Assembly: GCA_027718005.1 (NCBI GenBank)
Contig: JALLOP010000003.1
Coordinates: 1 to 35,545 of the forward strand
DNA from: Patescibacteria group bacterium AH-259-L07
Lineage (GTDB): Bacteria > Patescibacteriota > Patescibacteriia > UBA2591 > UBA6264
Direction: 5' to 3'
DNA length: 35,545 bases
The notes below the pieces were generated by a model. That model saw only the letters and a list, made by a program, of their open reading frames with translations. It had not been told where the DNA came from and did no database searches. The first letter of the stretch is position 1. The number at the start of each line of letters is the position of its first letter. This document shows, one piece after another, positions 1 to 7,450 of the stretch. The position numbers and the translations under genes were made by a program.

Positions 1-1
1 A

Positions 2-52
2 CATGGTTTTACTGTTGATGATATTCATAAAACTATTAAAGTACAACTATGA
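2..52 (+). CDS. C-terminal end of an upstream CDS (partial, HGFTVDDIHKTIKVQL*)
   Basis: Open frame from the window edge to a TGA that overlaps the thrC ATG (ATGA). Product not identifiable. Confidence 0.4.
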   Translation, partial: HGFTVDDIHKTIKVQL

Positions 53-1341
53 AGTTTTATAGTACGAACAATAAAAAATTACGAGCTTCATTAAGGAAAG
101 CGATTCTTAAGGGATTGGCTGAAGATGGAGGCCTGTTTATGCCAGAGAAGATCCCTCAGCTTTCTGCTGGATTTTTTATTAGTAGTGCAGATCTGTCTTT
201 TCAGGAAATTTCTCTTGAAGCGCTTCGGCCATATTTTGAGGACGATATTCCTATAAACATACTTCAGGAAATTATCAAGGGTGCATTTAATTTTGATGCG
301 CCGTTGGTGAGATTAGATGACAAAATCTATGTGTTAGAGCTTTTTCACGGACCGACATTAGCATTTAAAGATTTTAGTGCGCGGTTTATGGCGCGGGTGA
401 TGTCATATTTAATAAGAAATTCTGATGATGAGCTTTTTGTATTGGTGGCAACGTCTGGTGATACGGGCAGCGCAGTAGCAAATGGGTTTTTAGGAGTAGA
501 AGGAATTAAGGTAGTTATTCTTTACCCCAGCGGGAAAGTAAGCGAGATTCAAGAAAAGCAATTAACAACCATGGGTAATAATATTACCGCGCTCGAGATC
601 AAAGGAGCATATGATGATTGTCAAAAATTAGTAAAGGCTGCTTTTGTTGATAAAGAGTTATCTTATCAAATGCAATTAACTTCAGCAAATTCAATTAATA
701 TTGCGCGTCTCTTGCCGCAAATTTGCTACTATATGTATGCGTATGCTCAGTTGAAAGACAAAGAAGTTGTTTTTTCTGTGCCGAGCGGTAATTTTGGAAA
801 TCTTACTGCAGGGCTTATTGCAAAAAAGATGGGACTGCCAGTACGTATGTTTGTTGCCGCAACAAACATTAATGATAGTGTTCCGCGGTATTTAGAATCA
901 GGCAGATTTGAGCCGCATCCATCGTATTCTACAATATCCAATGCTATGGATGTGGGTAATCCAAGCAATTTTTCCCGGATGCTTGAATTGTATAATAATG
1001 ATATTGATGCAATGCGAAAGGATGTACACGGAGTACGTTTTACTGATAAGCAAACCAGAGGCATAATAAAACAGGTGCATCAACAGTATAATTATATTCT
1101 AGATCCACATGGCGCAGTTGGATATTTAGGTCTTAAAAATTTGGAAGCTAAGCTTCCAAATAATAGAAATGGCATTTTTTTAGAAACTGCGCATCCAGCT
1201 AAGTTTTTAGACGTTGTTCAGCCGCTCGTTAAAGAGAAAATACAGATTCCTTCTCGATTACAGAAATGTTTAGATAAGAAAAAACAGTCAATTGTATTGT
1301 CAAATAAGTTTGAGGAATTAAAATTATTTCTTTTGAGTTAG
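49..1341 (+). CDS. thrC: Threonine synthase
   Basis: Typical motifs: FHGPTLAFKDFSARFM (PLP lysine region), VATSGDTGSAVANGF, SVPSGNFGNLTAG; full-length 430 aa. Confidence 0.95.
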   Translation: MKFYSTNNKKLRASLRKAILKGLAEDGGLFMPEKIPQLSAGFFISSADLSFQEISLEALRPYFEDDIPINILQEIIKGAFNFDAPLVRLDDKIYVLELFHGPTLAFKDFSARFMARVMSYLIRNSDDELFVLVATSGDTGSAVANGFLGVEGIKVVILYPSGKVSEIQEKQLTTMGNNITALEIKGAYDDCQKLVKAAFVDKELSYQMQLTSANSINIARLLPQICYYMYAYAQLKDKEVVFSVPSGNFGNLTAGLIAKKMGLPVRMFVAATNINDSVPRYLESGRFEPHPSYSTISNAMDVGNPSNFSRMLELYNNDIDAMRKDVHGVRFTDKQTRGIIKQVHQQYNYILDPHGAVGYLGLKNLEAKLPNNRNGIFLETAHPAKFLDVVQPLVKEKIQIPSRLQKCLDKKKQSIVLSNKFEELKLFLLS

Positions 1342-1347
1342 GTTTTA

Positions 1348-1379
1348 GGGTCCCGACCTCCAAGAGGAGGTCGGGACCC
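1348..1379. repeat. Perfect 14-bp palindrome gggtcccgacctcc-aaga-ggaggtcgggaccc
   Basis: Direct reading. No T-tract follows. Shares its CCGACCTCC/GGAGGTCGG core with 10962-10992 inside rsmA. Confidence 0.85.
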
Positions 1380-1462
1380 GGAGGGGGCGTTTGAGGAATT
1401 AAAGTCATTTCTTTTGTCTTGATTTCTCACTTTGCTCGGGATGACAAAAAAAGTGGGATGAC

Positions 1463-1494
1463 AAAAAAGAGACATGGTATTCCATGCTCTTTTA
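1463..1494. terminator. Hairpin with A-tract and T-tract between convergent genes (likely bidirectional terminator)
   Basis: aaaaaagagacatgg-tatt-ccatgctctttta: one-nucleotide bulge, A-run on the left, T-run on the right, between thrC (+) and the 1492-3030 (-) gene. Confidence 0.55.
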
Positions 1495-2976
1495 GTATTC
1501 ATTAAATTCTCGATCATTATGGTCTTCTAAACGGCCGCGTCCGTATCTCCCCCCAAATGTATAAGTGCCAAATCCATATTCATCTACAAATATAAAGGTT
1601 TTAGTGACAAAATTTACATTAAGGGGTCCAAAATAGAAATCAGGGTCAGCAGCAGGCAGGCTATAAGTCCATACTTCATAGGTAATATCTCCTGTTCGCA
1701 GGCTTAAAAACTCTTTTTCTTTACGAGCATTATTTTGAGGGATTGGTGGTCCATATCTAATACAGACCATTTTTCGAAAGTCCCCCGTAAATGTATAGTG
1801 TTCATTTGCATATGCAACGCGGTAGTAGTGTTGTCCCATTTCATGTTTACCGCCGTGTTTTTTCCAGAATGCACGGTACAGTTTTTCTTTTTCCCTACCT
1901 TTTGCCTTTTTTAATTTTTTAATAACTTTTCGAGGCGGAGGATCAGTAATATAGGGTAGATTATTAATAAGTTCATTAAGCTCTACTGTTGTTTGCGGGA
2001 CAGGAGAGTAAATCCGTATTGCTTTGGCTACGCTGCGACTGCCGAGCTCAGCAATATCTGTATTTTTATCTTGTATTGAAGCTTGTAATACTAATTGATA
2101 TATACCATTTTTTGCATTTTGGGGAATACTAAATTGAATGCCGACAGTTTGCCGATGTACATTGGGGATAATTTCAAATATTTGTTTGCCTTCAACAACT
2201 TCATTTTTCTCAGAAAAGAGATTATACGTTATAACAAGTTGTTTATTATTATATGAGAGCAGTTGGTATGGCTGTGCATAATAAGCTTCAAAAACAGCAT
2301 TTATAGGGCAATGTGAATCAAGTGTTTGTGAGTTAAGCGGAACAATATCTGTTTTGTTTATTGTTGAATCAAGTATATCGTTAAAGAACTTTTTCCCTTC
2401 AGCAATACCGTTAAAAAATAAAGGATCAGACAAGTTTAGAGCGCCGGTATGAACATTTCTCATAATTATAGGAATAGTAATTTGAGACGGCGGCCTTGTG
2501 GTTGCCTTGTCAGTAATTCTAATGTTAAGTTGATAACTGCCTTGTCCTTTCAGACGTAATATCATCCCTGTATAGGTAAATGGATCTCTGGTTTTGTTAT
2601 AATCAGTTATAGCGCTCGTGGCTCCAGGGTTGCTTATATAGACAATCATAGAATCATTTTTATCATTGAAAATCCAGAGCTCGACATCATATTTTGCTTG
2701 AAATGTGCTATTATGTTTTGTAAATATAAGCTCAGAAAAAGGAATAATAGGGTAGGCAGACGCGACACTTTTTTCAAAAGAATCAGGGTCGGCAATATTA
2801 AATATTTCTGTGTAGAATCGCGGTTGTGTTTGCGATATATTATGAGGTTTTGATTGATCTAGTATTGATACGTTTTGTCTGATACCAGTACAGCCGATTA
2901 AGATAACTGAGAATAGTGCCATCACTTTCAGTGCTCGATTTTTCATCCCGTTAGAAATTCTTTGTTTTTCTAACAT
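1492..2976 (-). CDS. GWxTD-domain lipoprotein (paralog 1)
   Basis: The ORF track runs to 3030. An SD-like aaaggag precedes ATG at 2976. Signal and lipobox ..ALFSVILIGCTGI; C-terminal FRKMVCIRYGPPIP...YEVWTYS...FIFVDEYGFGTYTFGG matches the layout of GWxTD domains and of the neighbouring paralog. Confidence 0.75.
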   Translation of the reverse strand: MLEKQRISNGMKNRALKVMALFSVILIGCTGIRQNVSILDQSKPHNISQTQPRFYTEIFNIADPDSFEKSVASAYPIIPFSELIFTKHNSTFQAKYDVELWIFNDKNDSMIVYISNPGATSAITDYNKTRDPFTYTGMILRLKGQGSYQLNIRITDKATTRPPSQITIPIIMRNVHTGALNLSDPLFFNGIAEGKKFFNDILDSTINKTDIVPLNSQTLDSHCPINAVFEAYYAQPYQLLSYNNKQLVITYNLFSEKNEVVEGKQIFEIIPNVHRQTVGIQFSIPQNAKNGIYQLVLQASIQDKNTDIAELGSRSVAKAIRIYSPVPQTTVELNELINNLPYITDPPPRKVIKKLKKAKGREKEKLYRAFWKKHGGKHEMGQHYYRVAYANEHYTFTGDFRKMVCIRYGPPIPQNNARKEKEFLSLRTGDITYEVWTYSLPAADPDFYFGPLNVNFVTKTFIFVDEYGFGTYTFGGRYGRGRLEDHNDREFNEY

Positions 2977-3026
2977 TATTTCTCCTTTCTTTTCTCTGCC
3001 CCCGCTAGCAAAATTTCTAACGGGGT
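2947..3026. repeat. 13-bp inverted repeat cccgttagaaatt / aatttctaacggg spanning the start region of the lipoprotein gene
   Basis: Arms at 2947-2959 and 3014-3026, with a third tttctaac copy at 2967-2974. Confidence 0.8.
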
Positions 3027-3157
3027 TCATGGTTTACCTCCTTTCCGCGCCAAAATTTTTCAAAGAAAAACTTAGGCGGGTAAATGTAAAGGAACTGTTG
3101 ATTGTTTTTAAGGTAGCAGGGATATGTATTTGTGTCAACACCGTTAGAGGATTTGTC

Positions 3158-3192
3158 AAAAAAATTAAGCGCTGATTTTCAGCGCCTAATTT
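3158..3192 (-). terminator. Rho-independent terminator after the 3228-4640 gene
   Basis: On the minus strand: aaattaGGCGCTGAAAATCAGCGCttaattttttt (stem plus T-run). Confidence 0.8.
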
Positions 3193-3227
3193 CACTGTTG
3201 AGTTCGTAGAAGTTGTGTTCCGAGAGT

Positions 3228-4640
3228 TTAGTGTATCCGTATTTCACTGTTGAGTTCATGGAAGTTGTGCCACCGAATTTTACTGTATCCACCAGCACGC
3301 CCAAAGTCAAAGTCATTTATTCCAAAGTGGTCAACAAAGATGAAAACCTTATAATTATACTGGGTGTTTGTTAGATGAAAATAGAATGAGTGAGCTGCGG
3401 CATAATTAGGGTAGTGCCATAGTTCATACTTGATAGGAGGCACCCATCGCCAGTCGCTGCGTATCTCTTTGTCAGCAGGCGGGCCAAATTTAGTATATAC
3501 GCTTCCCATATCAGTGCGCCATCCACTATAGTATTTATTTGCATATTTGACGCGTGCATAAAATTGTCTCATCACATCGTATCCTTGCTCTTCCCAGAAA
3601 TTACGAAGTACTCGAGCTTTTTCTTCTGCGGTTCTTGCTTTTTTAAAGTTCTTTTTCATTGTGTAGGGATGCGGAATAAAGAGTTTTAATGGTGCAACCA
3701 TTTTTTTCATTTCAGATATTGATCGGGGAATTGGCGAGGCAAAGTAAACAGTTTTTACTACGGTACGACTCGCGAGCTCTCTCTTATTTGTTTCAGGGTT
3801 GTGTAAATGTGCGGTAAGTATTAATTGATATAATCCGTCTTGGAATTCTTCTGGTAGATTGATTTGAAGAGTAATAATATCTTGTTTTGTGGTAACAGAA
3901 GCAGTATTGAATTGTTTTTTAAGTATGAGTTTGGTATCATTTCGGAGTTCATATTCTACTGTTATAGGTATTAAGGTAGTTTCAGTTTGATTTGAGTAAT
4001 ATGTTTCAAATGCGCATACTAGATTGTTCCATGGGCTGAGCGCAGAAGCATTAAGTGGAACAAGCTGGGAAATAGCCTGAGCAGTGTTGATAAGGTCAAG
4101 GTTTTTAATAATTATCAGGTCGCTGATATCAAATTCAGGCGAGAGTGATGTTATGGTTGCCGGGATTTGTAAAAATGCTGATCTCTTTGCTATCTTGTCA
4201 GTAACTTTTATATCCAGTATATAGTCGCCTGGTTCTCCTGTATATGGGATTGGATAGACAAAGGACTTGTTGGTATTATCAGCGATTTGGGCATAGGAAA
4301 GAGGCGGCGTGGTAAGTTTGAATATCTTATATTCTGAGGTTCCATTTTCATGATTGATACGAAACTCAATATCGAGTTTTGCCTGGTGTTTACCTTTTAT
4401 TCCTTTTATTTTTTTAAATTTGAGCTCAGAAAAAGGAATGCCTACGTAAATGTTAAGAGCTGCTGTTTTAGAGGAATCAGAATTTTGTATATTTGCTGTT
4501 TCTGCAATAAACTGCGGATGGCCTGTTGATATGTTGCGATGGAGTGGTTCATCAAAAGCAGAGGGTCGTGGAACAATACCGGCACAGCCAATCAGAAATA
4601 TTGAAATTAAGATCATTACGGTCATTGCTATCTTTTTCAT
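3228..4640 (-). CDS. GWxTD-domain lipoprotein (paralog 2)
   Basis: MKKIAMTVMILISIFLIGCAGI lipobox; YYSGWRTDMGSVYTKFGPPAD...YELWHYP...FIFVDHFGINDFDFG contains the GWxTD motif. SD aaaggag upstream. Confidence 0.85.
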   Translation of the reverse strand: MKKIAMTVMILISIFLIGCAGIVPRPSAFDEPLHRNISTGHPQFIAETANIQNSDSSKTAALNIYVGIPFSELKFKKIKGIKGKHQAKLDIEFRINHENGTSEYKIFKLTTPPLSYAQIADNTNKSFVYPIPYTGEPGDYILDIKVTDKIAKRSAFLQIPATITSLSPEFDISDLIIIKNLDLINTAQAISQLVPLNASALSPWNNLVCAFETYYSNQTETTLIPITVEYELRNDTKLILKKQFNTASVTTKQDIITLQINLPEEFQDGLYQLILTAHLHNPETNKRELASRTVVKTVYFASPIPRSISEMKKMVAPLKLFIPHPYTMKKNFKKARTAEEKARVLRNFWEEQGYDVMRQFYARVKYANKYYSGWRTDMGSVYTKFGPPADKEIRSDWRWVPPIKYELWHYPNYAAAHSFYFHLTNTQYNYKVFIFVDHFGINDFDFGRAGGYSKIRWHNFHELNSEIRIH

Positions 4641-4710
4641 GATTTGTCTCCTTTGTAAAGGAACTGATTGTTAAAGCTTGGATAAAGATATTACTCCTTA
4701 CAAGCTTCAA

Positions 4711-4752
4711 GGTTCTGGCGAAGTCACGTTAAGCGTGACGAAGCCAGGTTCT
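4711..4752. other. Stem-loop upstream of the lipoprotein gene
   Basis: ctggc-gaa-gtcacg-ttaag-cgtgac-gaa-gccag: two stems separated by a symmetrical gaa/gaa internal loop. Confidence 0.6.
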
Positions 4753-5123
4753 TATTTTAATTGTATCTTATATTTTAAAGTTTGTCAAGGTTAATGTGGT
4801 TGCACCCCTAGAATGTCACCCTTTAGCGCACAGCCCCAAGGTCTTAGTTTTCCACAGAAATATCAAGCGATTTTTAAAAATTTTTAAAAAAGATGCCAGA
4901 GAAACTTGTCCAGAAAATGACATTTAAGCTTAATATAGCTTATGCTAGGGCACTGGAGAGTATTTTAGTAACCTTGAGCATCCTTCGCCCCTTTTAATTC
5001 TATCATGTGTGCTTTCTCTATCAAGGTGACATTTTGGTGAACAGTAAGGGGTGACATTATCGCTGGATAACAACAGAGCACGCAAGAGCAAGACTTGAGC
5101 ATGCAAAACAAAAAGTGTAAAAC

Positions 5124-5159
5124 AAAAAAAGCTGGTGACCGAAGCCCCAGCTTTTTTTT
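5124..5159 (-). terminator. Rho-independent terminator
   Basis: aaaaaaagctgg...ccagctttttttt hairpin downstream of the minus-strand 5180-6022 gene. Also terminator-like on the plus strand. Confidence 0.8.
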
Positions 5160-5179
5160 GTGAAGATTGGTTGAACGTA

Positions 5180-6022
5180 TTACTCCAGTGGTTCTGTTGA
5201 GCGAAAGATTCCGTCTTCCGTTCCAGCTAAGAGGTAACTGTTCGAGGTGATAGTAAGTGCCCAAATTGGAGAATTTGTTAAACCGGCGTTAATTTGCTCC
5301 CAGGTTTCGCCATTGTCAGTGGAGCGGAATGTCCCGTTGCTTTCAGTTCCGGCAAACACATCGCCGTTTGAATGAGTGGCAAGAGAAAGCACTTTATAGC
5401 CGACTAAGCCAGTTTGTCCCCAGGTTTTGCCGTTGTCAGTGGAGCGGAATGTCCCATCATCAGTTCCAGCTAAGAGATCATCGTCTGAATTAATGGTTAG
5501 GGAATGTATATATCGGTTTGTTAATCCAGTAGTATGTTGAATCCAATCCCGATCAACAGTGCTCCAGTGATAAATATAGCTGCCAGATGTTCCAACAAAA
5601 ACGTCATCGGTTGAGTTAATGGCTATCGAGAGTGCACGAAGTCCGAATCCTTTGTTTAACGTTTGTGTCCAGAAGCTATACGTATCATTGCCAGAACGAA
5701 AAACACCATCATAATACGTTCCGGCAAAGGCATCCGCGTCTGAATTAATGGCCAGAGAGAGTACCTTATAGCCGACTAAGCCAGTTTGTCCCCAGGTTTC
5801 GCCATTGTCAGTGGAGCGAAGCGCCCCGTTGTTTTCAGTTCCGGCAAAAACATCATTAGTTGGGCTGACAGCGAGGGATCTGACTATTCCATCATATCCT
5901 TGAGTTTGCTGCCAAAAAGGCGTTTCTTTGTCATCAGGAGTAGGGCCGGTCGGGCTTTTCTCACATCCGAGAAATACCAAGAAAATGCTGATGAGACCAA
6001 TCATTACTGTTCTTGCTTTCAT
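5180..6022 (-). CDS. Lipoprotein with Asp-box/BNR-like repeats (beta-propeller)
   Basis: Lipobox IFLVFLGCEKSPTGP; repeated [S/T]xDNGxTW Asp-box motifs (STDNGETWGQ, STDNGKTWGQ, STDNGETWEQ) and VLSLAINSDADAFAGT-type blade repeats. Confidence 0.85.
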   Translation of the reverse strand: MKARTVMIGLISIFLVFLGCEKSPTGPTPDDKETPFWQQTQGYDGIVRSLAVSPTNDVFAGTENNGALRSTDNGETWGQTGLVGYKVLSLAINSDADAFAGTYYDGVFRSGNDTYSFWTQTLNKGFGLRALSIAINSTDDVFVGTSGSYIYHWSTVDRDWIQHTTGLTNRYIHSLTINSDDDLLAGTDDGTFRSTDNGKTWGQTGLVGYKVLSLATHSNGDVFAGTESNGTFRSTDNGETWEQINAGLTNSPIWALTITSNSYLLAGTEDGIFRSTEPLE

Positions 6023-6152
6023 TTGTTTTTCCTCCTTTGTAAAGAGTGTTTTTACGGTTGAGCATACACCTTGTATGCTCTATTATCTATAGTATGACAG
6101 ATTTTAAAAAAATGTCAACCCCTCGCATCACCCCTTGCATCAAATCATAAAT

Positions 6153-6173
6153 AAAAATCCCTTATGGGATTTA
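6153..6173 (-). terminator. Terminator-like hairpin after the LysM-CHAP gene
   Basis: Minus strand: taaatccc-ataa-gggatttttatttatg. Confidence 0.6.
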
Positions 6174-6203
6174 GTGTAATGCTCACGACTGACGTCGCTT
6201 ACA

Positions 6204-7415
6204 TTACTTTGGGTAAATATAGCCAAGGATTTTCCAGCCGCCTTGCCATACCCCGGTTTTATTTTCAATCGTACGTTGTGAATAGGCACGCGGCTTAATG
6301 CCATTCATTTCTGAAATCGTAATAGTATTTTCATCAAAACTTTCTACATAGGCAACATGACCATAACGGCTGCATAACCAGCTCGTACAGGTCATGGCAA
6401 CAATTGCCCCTTCTCTTGGAGAATTCCCTGTTTCATATCCCGCGCGTTTTGCATTATAATACCAGGATTTTGCATGCCCCCATGAGGGAACGCATTGCCC
6501 CTCTTCATCAGCCCATTGATATGCCACCCAGGAAGTGCATTGTCGGGCAATAAATCTATGACATTTTGAAGTTTTCCACCAATCCCAAAAACCAGAATAA
6601 TCTTCGTTTACAAATACTGGTGTTTGGATTTTTGGTTTCGGGGCGGGAGGAGGAGAGCCATCAGGAATGATAAGAACTTCTCCTGGTTCAAGTATTGAGG
6701 TTATCGTAAGATTATTAAATTGAACAATATTTTCTACAGCGGCCCTATATTTTTGAGCGATAGAAGACAGGGTTTCTCCTGTTTTTACTTTGTGCGTAAT
6801 ACCGTTTGTTGGTAATATTTTCAGCTCATCACCTGGTTTAATAATTGACCAATAACTGAGATTATTTTCCCATAAAACCGTAGACCATTTTAGGCCAAAG
6901 TTTTCAGCAATAGAAGAGATGGTATCACCGGGCTGGACAATATAGGTTTCTATTTCAGATCGTGTTAATGGGGCAGGGTTGTTAAATTCAGTGGCAGGAG
7001 TAATTAATGCTGAATCTTCAAGGCTTAATGCAATTTCACTGATACTTGCCGTATCATCATATTGAAGTGCAGCAATTTCAAAGTCAAGTTGGGCAGTTTT
7101 ATCGATAGCAGCAGTTCCAGATTCAATAATGATTGCTTCATTTTTAGATGCAAAATAGGAAAATAAAGAATATGAAAAGAAAACAAAAGCACCGATAACC
7201 AGAAGTATCGGCAGCTTTTTTTTAAGCAAGGGATGGTTGTAAAATTTTTTTACGTTATTAATCCTTTTTTGTATATAAACATGAGTTAATTGATTGGGTT
7301 GGCTGGGTTGATTTCTTAATTTTTTTTCCACAAAATCTGGGCGGGCTTGTTTTGACAAGCGCTTAATGCTATTATATATTATACTGAATATACTGATAAA
7401 TCGGGATTTTTGCAT
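6204..7415 (-). CDS. Membrane-anchored peptidoglycan hydrolase: TM + 2x LysM + CHAP
   Basis: LPILLVIGAFVFFSYSLFSYF TM segment; LysM repeats YIVQPGDTISSIAENFGLKW and HKVKTGETLSSIAQKYRAAVENIVQFNNL; CHAP CTSWVAYQWADE...GHAKSW...GAIVAM...YGHVAYVES. Confidence 0.9.
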   Translation of the reverse strand: MQKSRFISIFSIIYNSIKRLSKQARPDFVEKKLRNQPSQPNQLTHVYIQKRINNVKKFYNHPLLKKKLPILLVIGAFVFFSYSLFSYFASKNEAIIIESGTAAIDKTAQLDFEIAALQYDDTASISEIALSLEDSALITPATEFNNPAPLTRSEIETYIVQPGDTISSIAENFGLKWSTVLWENNLSYWSIIKPGDELKILPTNGITHKVKTGETLSSIAQKYRAAVENIVQFNNLTITSILEPGEVLIIPDGSPPPAPKPKIQTPVFVNEDYSGFWDWWKTSKCHRFIARQCTSWVAYQWADEEGQCVPSWGHAKSWYYNAKRAGYETGNSPREGAIVAMTCTSWLCSRYGHVAYVESFDENTITISEMNGIKPRAYSQRTIENKTGVWQGGWKILGYIYPK

Positions 7416-7450
7416 AGGAGTATATTAGCAATATTATTAAAAAAGGCAAT

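Noticed and set aside
747-1064. Minus-strand ORF inside thrC
   Set aside because: Antisense to a confident conserved gene; no recognisable protein features.
1380-1462. Repeated gggatgacaaaaaa as a regulatory site
   Set aside because: More simply explained as tails of the dispersed palindromic elements; no positional consistency with promoters.
4450-4674. 74-aa plus-strand ORF
   Set aside because: Antisense to the signal-peptide end of the GWxTD lipoprotein gene.
4965-5264. 99-aa minus-strand ORF overlapping the end of the BNR lipoprotein
   Set aside because: Runs across the terminator at 5124-5159 and overlaps the real gene in another frame.
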